Source: Paenibacillus sp. PCH8 (GTDB lineage Bacteria; Bacillota; Bacilli; Paenibacillales; Paenibacillaceae). Taken from it: a stretch of 64,000 bases of DNA. Below, in pieces: positions 25,346 through 34,930 of the stretch. The first letter of the stretch is position 1; each line of letters begins with the position of its first letter. The DNA is taken from contig NZ_PKQK01000001.1 in NCBI RefSeq assembly GCF_002968835.1, positions 2,666,001 through 2,730,000 on the forward strand, read 5' to 3'. A model generated the notes under the pieces. The model was not told the origin of the DNA. It saw nothing but the letters and a program-made list of their open reading frames with translations, and did not search any database. The position numbers and the translations under genes are program-made.

Positions 25346-26480
25346 TTAGCGAAAACGTGACAGGGAGAACCTTTTAAGATCCTGATCGGTGTGGCCGGTC
25401 TGCACCAACTCGGACAATATCTGTCCTATTGCACTTGCAAACTTGAAGCCATGACCGGAGAATCCGCCAGCTAGCCATACACGCTCATAAGCAGGGTGTC
25501 GGTCAATAATAAAATCCTCATCCGCTGTAAATTCATATTTGCACACACTGCCGCGCTTCAATCTTCCAGCTGCCTGAGGCATCCGAAGCTCAAGTAACCT
25601 GCGCAGATCACCCTCATCCGTTTCATCCGTACCAAAAGGAGCCAGTGTACTTCCTGGTGTCCACACCTGACCCGTATCATGACGTCCCATCTTCAGGCCT
25701 GTTCCCCAATGCTCGGAAATCCATAATATGTACCTTCTCGTTCTGCCAGTGTGAAACCGGGGAAATGTGCCTCGCCATACAAGTCTTCGGGTACATCAAA
25801 CCAGCCTACCGTTTTACGTACAGCCTGAATCGGTAGATCCACGAAGGGCTTCAATGTCTGGAACCAGGCACCAGCAGTGAGAATGATTTGATTCGCGTGG
25901 TATGTCTCTCCCCGGAAGTCTGTACTGTAACGGAATGCGATCCGTATTCGACATGCTCGACGCGGGTGTGAGTTAACAGTGTCGCGCCTTGGGCTTCGGC
26001 TGCTTTGCGGAAGGAACGGATACAGCGCTCGCTGTACAAATACCCCGCATCAGGCTCATACATGGCCTCGTAATGTTCGGGCAGTGCAATACCGGGCCAG
26101 CGCTTCATGACGTCAGCTGCATTCATTGTTTCATATCGAATGCCCGCATCGTCTGAATGACTGAGCCGATCCCGAAAGGAATGAACCTCCGCATCGACCA
26201 TATTCAAGACACCAGAAGGCACAAACAACTGATCCCCGGTCGTCTCCTCCAGTTCATGCCATAACTTCTGAGCACGTAGTGCCATAGCAATATAGTCAGG
26301 TCCTCCGCTATACACATGGCGGATCAGCCGGGTATCCCCGTGATGGCTTCCTTCCGTATGCGGAGGGTCAAAGGCATCGATCATCAAAGTTTTGCAGCCG
26401 CTGCGCGCCAGATAATAACCGGCACTCATGCCCATGGAGCCGGCTCCAACGATAATAACGTCATATGCTTGTGTGATGAT
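25346..26480 (-). pseudogene. Sarcosine oxidase/N-methyltryptophan oxidase-like flavoenzyme with two frameshifts
   Basis: Three frames join to a complete 378-residue MSOX/MTOX-type oxidase. Frame 1 holds the FAD-binding VIIVGAGSMGMSAGYYLA and HTEGSHHGDTRLIRH. Frame 2, after a CCCC run at 25910-25913, reads ANQIILTAGAWFQTLKPFV. Frame 3, after CCCC at 25704-25707, reads TGLKMGRHDTGQVWTPGS and carries the covalent-flavin Cys in SVCKYEFTADEDFIID. One added base at each run restores the gene. The start is also odd: where MTQAYDV would be expected the codon is ATC (26475-26477), preceded by AGAGAGG at suitable distance, and there is no ATG/GTG/TTG in frame upstream of 26435. The enzyme class oxidises N-methyl amino acids to formaldehyde and peroxide. 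Confidence 0.8.
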
Positions 26481-26830
26481 AACACATCCTCTCTTATGGA
26501 TCCCGATTAGGATCTTTTACAGGATAATGTAGTCTCCCAATCCATGGTAGTCAATAGGACAGTTTATAGAGGAGAGTAATACGTTAATAGAACATATTAA
26601 TAGTACGGCTTGATGAAAGCAAGTAACTGGAACAGGTATTTACCGATATAGATCGAATACAGATCAGGGAAATGCAGTCTTTTAACATCATGTAGCTAGC
26701 TTCAGTAAAATAACACGGAATGTTGATCCGCACACCTTATTCTGCTGTGCTCCCTCTCATTCCAGGAACGTAAGCCTTGTCCCCTTGAATTGGCTCGTGC
26801 TATATTGGAGAGATGTGAGGAGATGAGGAT
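26481..26830. other. Divergent intergenic region
   Basis: About 350 bp between the divergent oxidase and exonuclease genes. I see no gene, hairpin terminator or convincing promoter pair beyond the ribosome binding sites at either edge. Confidence 0.5.
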
Positions 26831-27586
26831 ATGAAGCTGGTGTCCTGGAATGTGAATGGATTGCGGGCATGTGTGACCAAAGGATTCATGGATTATTATC
26901 AGGAGAGTCAGGCGGATATTTTCTGTCTTCAGGAGACTAAGCTGCAGGCAGGACAGATCGAGATGGATCTGGGAGAAGACGTCTATCAATACTGGAATTA
27001 TGCGATCAAAAAAGGATATTCCGGCACGGCTGTATTTAGCCGGATTAAGCCTCTAACCGTCCGTTACGGAATGGAAGAGGACAGTGAACCGGAAGGTCGA
27101 ATGATCACACTGGAGTATGCCGATTTTTATCTGGTGAACGTATATACACCCAACGCGAAACGCGATCTGACTCGGCTCCCATACCGTCTGGAGTGGGAAG
27201 ACCGATTCCGGGGCTATGTGCTGCAACTGGAGCAGATCAAGCCGGTTATTGTCTGTGGTGATCTGAATGTGGCGCATCAGGAGATCGATCTGAAGAACCC
27301 TAAGCCCAACATGGGCAATTCCGGATTTACGCTTGAAGAACGGGGCAAGATGACAGATCTGCTTGCTGCGGGTTATGTGGACAGCTTCCGCCATCTGTAT
27401 CCGGGTCGTACGGATGTGTTCAGCTGGTGGTCGTATATGGCTAAGGTGCGAGAACGGAACGTGGGATGGCGTATTGATTATTTTCTCGTGTCGAATCAGT
27501 TGGCAGCGAAAGTGGTTGATGCACATATCGACTGCCACGTGATGGGCAGTGATCATTGCCCGGTTGGGGTTACTTTGCAAATGTAG
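26831..27586 (+). CDS. exoA: Exodeoxyribonuclease III (AP endonuclease)
   Basis: A 251-residue XthA/ExoA enzyme that cuts at abasic sites and trims 3' ends in base-excision repair. Diagnostic motifs: MKLVSWNVNGLRA at the N-terminus, the metal-binding Glu in FCLQETKLQ, the catalytic GDLNVAHQEIDLKNPKPN block, GWRIDYFLVS, and the C-terminal GSDHCPVGV with the catalytic Asp-His. Length is typical of the family. GAGGAG lies 8 nt before the ATG. It appears monocistronic, ending before a hairpin at 27625. Confidence 0.95.
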   Translation: MKLVSWNVNGLRACVTKGFMDYYQESQADIFCLQETKLQAGQIEMDLGEDVYQYWNYAIKKGYSGTAVFSRIKPLTVRYGMEEDSEPEGRMITLEYADFYLVNVYTPNAKRDLTRLPYRLEWEDRFRGYVLQLEQIKPVIVCGDLNVAHQEIDLKNPKPNMGNSGFTLEERGKMTDLLAAGYVDSFRHLYPGRTDVFSWWSYMAKVRERNVGWRIDYFLVSNQLAAKVVDAHIDCHVMGSDHCPVGVTLQM

Positions 27587-27624
27587 ATCGTATTAGTAGT
27601 TATTATTGTTGTTGTATTGATATG

Positions 27625-27658
27625 AACCGCAGGTTTCCTTTATTGGAGATTTGCGGTT
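27625..27658 (+). terminator. Probable terminator after exoA
   Basis: AACCGCA and TTGCGGTT close a stem extended by GTTTCC/GGAGAT pairing; the tail TATTTG is weak. Confidence 0.45.
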
Positions 27659-27849
27659 TATTTGCGTTGACCGGATCTGCCCGAAGGTGCAGACGTATGA
27701 ACTTATGGGGTACGTCACGGGTAGGGGGGTGAGACTAGACTTTGGTTGGGGAAAGGACTGGACTCGGGATTGTTCCAATCCGCTTATTTCTTGGGTAGGA
27801 TTGAAACATACATATACAGATGAACCTTTGGGGTGAGGGGTAGAGAAGG

Positions 27850-28833
27850 ATGAAGAAGGGGTTGCGGAAAGGGTTAAAGGTGTTGGGAGGCGTGATGCTG
27901 GCTACAGGACTATTGCTGTTGGCAGGTACGGTATATGAGTCTTATCAATCCACGCAGGATATGAAGTCCTATCCTCCACCAGGCAAGTATTATGAAGTGA
28001 GTGGTCACAACATGCATCTCTACACCGCTGGCAAAGGAGAGGTGACAGTTGTGTTTGCCTCAGGCTGGGGTACACCCAATCCTTATGTGGATTTCAGCCC
28101 GCTGTATGACAAGTTGAAATCTGAGGTGAAAATTGCGGTATATGATCGGTTCGGGTATGGCTACAGCGACTATACGGATCAACCTCGTGATGTCGATACC
28201 ATCTCGGAAGAGATCCACCAATTACTGCGAACATCCGGTCAACGTCCACCTTACATTATGGTAGGTCACTCGCTGGGCGCTCTGGAGACACTCCGGTTCG
28301 CGCAAAGGTATCCTGATGAGGTGGCGGGCATGGTCATGATCGATGGAGGAAGTCCAGAGTATTATAGTCGTGCGGACTTGGATACACCAGAATGGATGAT
28401 TGAGTCGTCCCGTTTTCTGGTGAAAACAGGAATAGCACGCACATTGTTGCATTCGGATCGCATGATGGCTTCTTTGGTTATCGACCCTGATCTGGTCACG
28501 GAACCGATGAAAAAAGCCCTCACCATATCCACCTTGAGACATGCGTACAATGATAACGTTATGGAAGAAATTCGGAATTCCAGAACCAATGCTGATTGTG
28601 TGATAAAGAATAAAACAAAATTCGATTTTCCACTGACGATCCTCACGGCAGAATCAGAGCAGACGGATGTAGGCGGTCGGGCATGGCAGACCGATCAAGC
28701 GGATTTTGCTTCATGGTCAAGTCAGGGTACACAGCGGACTGTGCCACACGCGAATTCGCGTATCCATCGTAGTCAGCCGGATATGGTTGCCGCTGAAATT
28801 ATGAAATTAGTGACGCCGTCCAGTGATTTATGA
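27850..28833 (+). CDS. Alpha/beta-hydrolase, membrane-anchored
   Basis: 327 residues. An N-terminal membrane segment (VLGGVMLATGLLLLAGTVY) anchors an extracytoplasmic alpha/beta-hydrolase domain. The nucleophile Ser is in VGHSLGALE (about residue 140), preceded by FASGWGTPN (oxyanion strand) and YDRFGYGYSD. A His late in the protein (HANSRIHRSQPDMV) is the likely triad member. The substrate is unknown. GAGGGG lies 9 nt upstream of the ATG. Its stop codon overlaps an ATG (ATGA at 28830), coupling it to the small open frame that follows. Confidence 0.82.
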   Translation: MKKGLRKGLKVLGGVMLATGLLLLAGTVYESYQSTQDMKSYPPPGKYYEVSGHNMHLYTAGKGEVTVVFASGWGTPNPYVDFSPLYDKLKSEVKIAVYDRFGYGYSDYTDQPRDVDTISEEIHQLLRTSGQRPPYIMVGHSLGALETLRFAQRYPDEVAGMVMIDGGSPEYYSRADLDTPEWMIESSRFLVKTGIARTLLHSDRMMASLVIDPDLVTEPMKKALTISTLRHAYNDNVMEEIRNSRTNADCVIKNKTKFDFPLTILTAESEQTDVGGRAWQTDQADFASWSSQGTQRTVPHANSRIHRSQPDMVAAEIMKLVTPSSDL

Positions 28834-28883
28834 GTAACATGATTCTGCCAATACAACAAGAACAGGATGAGGAGGAGGAATGG

Positions 28884-29030
28884 ATGAAAAAGATTAGAGT
28901 TGTCACCCGTTTCCTGTCCATACTCATGGCAAGTTGTTTGTTGTCTTTGACTGTGTTAACGGTATCCGTGACATGGGTCAAGAATACTGTGAATGCGATG
29001 CCTGTCATTCAGTCGTTTGAACGTGATTAG
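28884..29030 (+). CDS. Small single-span membrane or secreted protein
   Basis: 48 codons from an ATG with GAGGAGGA 5 nt upstream. A basic start (MKKIRVVTRF) is followed by a hydrophobic stretch (LSILMASCLLSLTVLTVSV). The frame also opens at 28830, where ATGA overlaps the hydrolase stop, adding 18 acidic, Gln/Glu-rich residues. No family is recognised. Its position between two extracytoplasmic proteins suggests a three-gene unit. Confidence 0.5.
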   Translation: MKKIRVVTRFLSILMASCLLSLTVLTVSVTWVKNTVNAMPVIQSFERD

Positions 29031-29128
29031 AATGAGGAGGGGATGGTTTAACCACATAGAGAAGCAAATTTCTCACGAAGAAGTAACGAGAAATTGCACA
29101 TACATTCGAGAAGAAGGAGTGGTATTTG

Positions 29129-29704
29129 ATGGTGAAGAAAAAGAATGTTTTATTTGCCTGTGCGGCCCTGGCAATGATGGTGGCCTTGAGTGCTTGTAGC
29201 AGTGCGGCAGACCAGTCGACAGGTGATGCAGAGAAGGTGGACACCGAAGTTTCCTCTGGAACAGCAGAACAACCTGCCAATGAAGGAGCGAGCGAAGCGA
29301 CATCAACTGGAGTTACGGAGACGGAAGGCACGACCGCGCCAGCAGACTCAGATCAAGGTGAGGAGAATGCTGCTGGAAGCAGTGAGATGCCCGAGAACCT
29401 GCCAAGTGATTTCCCGCTGCCTGAAGATGCCACGATTCGTTTAGCCAATTCCGGTGAGAATGAAGGCAAGAAATCAGCCATGATGATTTTCTCGACTGAA
29501 CAAGATATGAAAACAGTATCCCAGCTGTATAAGGATTACTTCAATGCCAAAAAGTTGACAGATGCGGGACAGACGATCGATGACAAAAATATTGTTATTC
29601 AGGGAACCGACCCGGATACACAGGAAATTTGGTCTCTGATCGGAGGATCACTGGCGGGTCAGGAAGGCGTCATTGAACTGACATTGACCTGGACGGAGTC
29701 CTGA
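29129..29704 (+). CDS. Putative lipoprotein of unknown function
   Basis: 191 residues. The lipobox is ALSAC near residue 23 after a hydrophobic signal, followed by an 85-residue Ser/Thr/Glu/Ala-rich linker. A compact C-terminal domain begins ENLPSDFPLPEDATI and ends IELTLTWTES. The linker is typical of surface lipoproteins that reach across the wall. AAGGAG lies 9 nt before the ATG; a TTG one codon earlier is less likely. A terminator follows at 29760. Confidence 0.75.
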   Translation: MVKKKNVLFACAALAMMVALSACSSAADQSTGDAEKVDTEVSSGTAEQPANEGASEATSTGVTETEGTTAPADSDQGEENAAGSSEMPENLPSDFPLPEDATIRLANSGENEGKKSAMMIFSTEQDMKTVSQLYKDYFNAKKLTDAGQTIDDKNIVIQGTDPDTQEIWSLIGGSLAGQEGVIELTLTWTES

Positions 29705-29759
29705 GCGCAGATCAAGTGAAGGATACAGATCTCCCTTATAATAACGAATGTATTTCACC

Positions 29760-29810
29760 ATACCTTGCGTACGGAGCAGCATTATAGCTGCACCGCTGCA
29801 AGGTATTTTT
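29760..29810 (+). terminator. Terminator after the lipoprotein gene
   Basis: ATACCTTGC and GCAAGGTAT form the outer stem, GCAGC/GCTGC an inner stem, followed by TTTTT. Confidence 0.8.
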
Positions 29811-29902
29811 ATTTCGAACTGGAAACCGGACAAGCTACATGGTATGTTATATCTTTAGTAGAGTAGTAGACAACTATAGAAGAAGACAGGAGAGGATTGA
29901 AC

Positions 29903-30880
29903 ATGATTAGAGTGGGTATTGTAGGTTACGGTAACTTGGGTAAAGGTGTAGAGAAAGCCATTTCTCAGAACGAGGATATGGAACTGGTTGCTGTGTTTAC
30001 ACGTCGTAATCCGGAGCAGATGGTCGCAGAAAGCACAGAAGTTCGTTTTGAGCATATCTCTGCAGCGGAGCAATACATAGGCAAAATCGATGTTATGATC
30101 CTCTGTGGTGGCTCGGCAACCGACCTTCCAGAGCAAACACCGGCCATCGCCAAGTTGTTCAATACAGTAGACAGCTTCGACACACATGCGAAGATTCCGG
30201 AGTTCTACAAGGAAGTACATGCTGCGGCAGAGCAAGGCGGTCACGTGAGTGTCATTTCCACAGGTTGGGACCCGGGCTTGTTCTCCATGAACCGTCTGCT
30301 TGCACAGTCCATCCTGCCAGAAGGCAAAGAGTACACGTTCTGGGGTAAAGGCGTGAGCCAGGGGCATTCAGATGCCATCCGTCGTGTTCCAGGCGTTAAG
30401 GCGGGTGTTCAGTACACGGTACCTGTGGAAGAGGTTATCAACCGCATTCGTGCAGGGGAGACACCAGAGCTGTCCACACGTGAGAAGCATCTGCGTCAAT
30501 GTTATGTAGTCGCAGAAGAAGGTGCTAATCAGGATGAGATCCGTGAGACAATTGTGTCGATGCCTAACTATTTTGCAGATTACGATACGACTGTAACATT
30601 CATTAGCGAAGAAGAATTGAAATCCGAGCATGCAGGCATGCCACATGGTGGATTTGTAATTCGCAGTGGGGTTACCGGTGCAGGTCAAAAGCAAATTATT
30701 GAATTCGGCCTGAAGCTCGACAGCAATCCTGAATTTACAGCGAGCGTACTTGTGGCATATGCCAGAGCCGCACAGCGCTTGAGCACTGAGGGTCATAAGG
30801 GAGCGAAGACGGTATTCGATATTCCGCTCGGTCACCTGTCTCCGAAGTCAGCTGAGGATCTTCGCCGCGATTTGTTGTAA
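29903..30880 (+). CDS. ddh: meso-Diaminopimelate D-dehydrogenase
   Basis: A 325-residue NADPH-dependent enzyme interconverting tetrahydrodipicolinate and meso-diaminopimelate for lysine and cell-wall synthesis in one step. It has the N-terminal dinucleotide motif VGIVGYGNLGKGV, DVMILCGGSATDLP, the substrate-domain block VISTGWDPGLFSMNRLLAQS, GVSQGHSDAIRRVPGVK, and MPHGGFVIRSG near the C-terminus, all diagnostic for Ddh. Length matches. AGGAGAGG lies 7 nt before the ATG; a TTG two codons earlier is in frame. Monocistronic, with a strong terminator. Confidence 0.95.
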   Translation: MIRVGIVGYGNLGKGVEKAISQNEDMELVAVFTRRNPEQMVAESTEVRFEHISAAEQYIGKIDVMILCGGSATDLPEQTPAIAKLFNTVDSFDTHAKIPEFYKEVHAAAEQGGHVSVISTGWDPGLFSMNRLLAQSILPEGKEYTFWGKGVSQGHSDAIRRVPGVKAGVQYTVPVEEVINRIRAGETPELSTREKHLRQCYVVAEEGANQDEIRETIVSMPNYFADYDTTVTFISEEELKSEHAGMPHGGFVIRSGVTGAGQKQIIEFGLKLDSNPEFTASVLVAYARAAQRLSTEGHKGAKTVFDIPLGHLSPKSAEDLRRDLL

Positions 30881-30894
30881 TCCAGTCATTTATC

Positions 30895-30925
30895 AGCTCG
30901 CCCTCAACATGAGGGCGAGCTTTTT
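30895..30925 (+). terminator. Terminator after ddh
   Basis: Perfect 12-bp stem AGCTCGCCCTCA/TGAGGGCGAGCT with a 3-nt loop and five T. Confidence 0.95.
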
Positions 30926-31035
30926 GTGCTTTCTAGATGGAATCCATTCGAGGGGATTCGTACATTGCATACATTGCATGGATTAGCATGGGGTACAAGT
31001 TATCTGTCCTGCCTGATGCTCGCGAACTGTTGCTC

Positions 31036-31889
31036 TTACACCCAGTGCGAGGGGGCGTTTAAATGATCCGGCAACTTGGTATTCACATTACCTTTGGCTG
31101 CATTAATCTGGGATTGTGTCAGGAAGATGCCACCTCTCAGGTCTGCATCACCCAGATCCGTATCCCGCAAGTCTGCGCCAATCCAATCCGCATTTCGTGT
31201 ATCTGCGTTTCGGAGGTCGGCCGCAATCATTAATGCCCCCGGAAGCTTGCGCCCCGCAGGTCAGCCCCTTTTAAGTTAGCCCCAAAAAAGTCACTTCCGG
31301 TACGTTTTTTACTCTTCTTCGACTTCCCTTGTCCATGAGCGGTGGGTGGCACACTTGCACGTATCATTTCACTTGCCTGAACCAAGAGTTGATTCACAGT
31401 GGACCGATAATCGGCGATATCCAGACGAAGAAGGGCCGCAGGCTCCAGATTGCTCAGACGCTCGATCTCCTGATATGACTCATCAAATGCTGCATGGAGA
31501 GATGACGTCTCCGGTCGCATCATCATTTCCTTCATATAACTGAGCAACTCGTGAAGTTGCCTGAGGGCAGGCAGACAATCGAACATCTCGCGAGCAGACT
31601 CTGGATGATCACGCCAATCCTTGCCCGCGTAGATGACTTGGGACAGCTTCTGTCCGGCTCCGAAACAGTCGTATACCGTACATCCTTTGAAGCCTTTCTG
31701 CCTAAGCTGGGTATGGATACCGCAGCGATTGTCTTTGCGCAGATTGGAGCAGGGAGTACCGCTGGACTTGTCAAAAGCAAAGTCCGATGATTTGCCATAG
31801 GGCAAGGCGACACAGCACAGGCCAAAACATTGCTCGCAGTCTGCACTCATATGAGGACTCGTTGTACTGGCCGATGGTTGGTTAGACAA
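31036..31889 (-). pseudogene. YkgJ-type Cys-cluster domain fused to pentapeptide repeats, one frameshift
   Basis: The first frame starts at TTG 31889 (AAGGAAG 8 nt upstream) and carries a Cys-rich YkgJ-like metal-chelating module (CEQCFGLCC; CSNLRKDNRCGIH; GFKGCTVYDC) in residues about 12-85. A helical middle and a Lys-rich linker follow, then pentapeptide repeats begin (FFGANLKGADLRGASFRG). At a CCCCC run (31236-31240) the frame shifts. The next frame continues ALMIAADLRNADTRNADWIG and ADLRDTDLGDADLRG to 31036. Adding one base gives one 284-residue protein. YkgJ domains are thought to bind zinc or iron, and pentapeptide repeats form a right-handed beta-helix. The role of the combination is unknown. 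Confidence 0.8.
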
Positions 31890-32085
31890 TGAGAACACTT
31901 CCTTATAATAATAAACATAGAATAGTAATATACACAGAAATATCAAGTCAGTACCACTTTACCATCCCGCCAGAATACGATCAATTGCCTTTAACAATTA
32001 TTCTACAGGGAAGTGGCAACAGGCACACCGGATTTGCGTTCCACAATTTTTCATATTCTCATCAATGTGAGATTGGCGAGATAAC

Positions 32086-32123
32086 AGAAAAGGGCAGTCC
32101 ACCGTATTGACGGGGAACTGCCC
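32086..32123 (-). terminator. Terminator of gdhA
   Basis: GGGCAGT/ACTGCCC stem with inner CCGT/ACGG pairs; on the minus strand it is followed by TTTTCTGTT, about 65 nt after the gdhA stop. Confidence 0.8.
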
Positions 32124-32186
32124 TGGTTCATAGCATGTAGTTAGCCAGATGTACGGCATCTTTCGATGAGGGTTCGAAGTTGTGGA

Positions 32187-33614
<1,428 letters not shown>

Positions 33615-33896
33615 TTATTTGCATAAATTGAATAAAAGTTTGTAGTTAAATATACAGGAAAGTAAATAAAAATACGAGATGAAAACCTATAAAAAGTTTT
33701 TTGTGTAGTAATTAAAATGTTCTATGGATATGTCATCTGATGTAAAGAATTTCGCTGAAAAATGAATAATATGGCCATTATTAATAATAAAACAGCAAGT
33801 TAATCGAATTCACTGGATTAAAAAATTCATTTTGGTAAGATGGTAAGAAGGCCTTAAATTCGGGGTCTTGAACTATAAGCAAGGAGGAGAACAAGG

Positions 33897-33971
33897 ATGA
33901 TGAAGAGAAACATGCGAATTAACGTGGAGAATAAGGCTTGTATAGGGGGTGAAGTCTACTATGAACCATAG
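33897..33971 (+). CDS. Possible 24-residue leader peptide of the potassium antiporter operon
   Basis: ATGATG preceded by AAGGAGGAG opens a 24-codon frame (MMKRNMRINVENKACIGGEV) ending at TAG 33969-33971. It overlaps the start of the GreA-like gene by 11 nt in another frame. The Shine-Dalgarno sequence is the strongest in the area. It is most simply a translationally coupled leader or a very small basic protein. There is no sequence family support. Confidence 0.45.
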   Translation: MMKRNMRINVENKACIGGEVYYEP

Positions 33972-34431
33972 GACTTCCCGTCATAATTGCAGAGAAAAGC
34001 TGGTCAGCCAGCTACTTACATTGGGTGAAGAGAAAAGAACTTTTCTCGACGCTTATTTCGACGCGCGCGATCCGCAACGGATACAGTTGGAAAGACAGTT
34101 GGTAGCGTATACGCAGCATGTGGAGAAATTGCTCCTGGGCCCAGATGAGGATCTGGACTCCGTTGTATTGATCGGCAGTCACATTGATTTTGAATATATC
34201 GATTTTCATACATCAGATTCGTTCATGATTGTCATGCCAGATGATACGAACCCTGACGAGGGGCGTATTTCCTTCCTTTCCCCTGTAGGGCGTCAATTAT
34301 TACTGGGATTCAAAGGGGAAGTGCGGTCTATTCAGACGCCATCCGGTTCCATGAGAGTACGCATCAAGGGAATTGAGTTGAAGAGTGAAGCCCTGAATGA
34401 GACCTTGGGGGGTGCAGATCATGCACTTTAA
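33961..34431 (+). CDS. GreA/GreB C-terminal-domain-like protein in the khtTU operon
   Basis: 156 residues. An N-terminal helical, charged region (about 10-58) resembling the Gre coiled coil is followed by an FKBP-like domain (VVLIGSHIDFEYIDFHTSDS; ISFLSPVGRQLLLGFKGEV) matching the C-terminal half of GreA/GreB. Whether it binds RNA polymerase is unknown; the acidic coiled-coil tip of true Gre factors is not obvious. Position before khtT parallels khtS of Bacillus subtilis, but I cannot show homology. ATG 33961 has AGGGGGTG 9 nt upstream. It overlaps khtT by 11 nt, so translation is probably coupled. Confidence 0.65.
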   Translation: MNHRTSRHNCREKLVSQLLTLGEEKRTFLDAYFDARDPQRIQLERQLVAYTQHVEKLLLGPDEDLDSVVLIGSHIDFEYIDFHTSDSFMIVMPDDTNPDEGRISFLSPVGRQLLLGFKGEVRSIQTPSGSMRVRIKGIELKSEALNETLGGADHAL

Positions 34432-34927
34432 AGAGACCGATTTACCGGGCATAGGACGCAAATATTGGTTGCATACTCGTAGTGGTGAGCATCTGGTTAT
34501 TGTAATTCACAACGACGAGCGACGTGATCTCTTCCATATGGAGTCAGGCGATACGGCAGAGGAACTGGGCGATATGATCTCTATGGTGACGCTGGATGAT
34601 GATGAGGCGCGGGCAGTTGCTGCAATCGTCGGTGGCATGACTTACAAACCCAAGTTTCAGAATGAACGTGAAGTGATGCTTGATGGGCTAATGATTGAGT
34701 GGCTGCGGATTGAGCCTCATGCGGCAAGCATAGGAATGACGATTGGTGAACTGGATATCCGTCAGGCTACGGGAGCCGTTATTCTGGCTGTAGTAACGAA
34801 AGATAGAGAGAAGCAATATAATCCGGGGCCGGATTATGTGTTCACCGCTGGAGCTACAATTGTGGTTGCTGGTGAACCGAGTCAGATCAAACTGCTCAAA
34901 AAATTGTTGACTGATGGACGGACATAG
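34421..34927 (+). CDS. khtT: KhtT-like regulatory subunit of a K+/H+ antiporter
   Basis: 168 residues. An N-terminal domain (MHFKETDLPGIGRKYWLHTR) is followed by a C-terminal RCK_C/TrkA_C domain (IGMTIGELDIRQATGAVILA ... AGATIVVAGEPSQIKLLKKL). In B. subtilis the KhtT RCK_C domain binds cyclic di-AMP and controls KhtU potassium efflux; the same role is inferred here from domain order and operon. GGGGGG lies 8 nt before ATG 34421. Three nt separate it from khtU. Confidence 0.85.
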   Translation: MHFKETDLPGIGRKYWLHTRSGEHLVIVIHNDERRDLFHMESGDTAEELGDMISMVTLDDDEARAVAAIVGGMTYKPKFQNEREVMLDGLMIEWLRIEPHAASIGMTIGELDIRQATGAVILAVVTKDREKQYNPGPDYVFTAGATIVVAGEPSQIKLLKKLLTDGRT

Positions 34928-34930
34928 CCT

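Noticed and set aside
33615-33896. Looked for a cyclic di-AMP (ydaO) riboswitch ahead of the potassium antiporter operon
   Set aside because: The leader is AT-rich and lacks the conserved motifs and a terminator; nothing resembling the riboswitch was seen.
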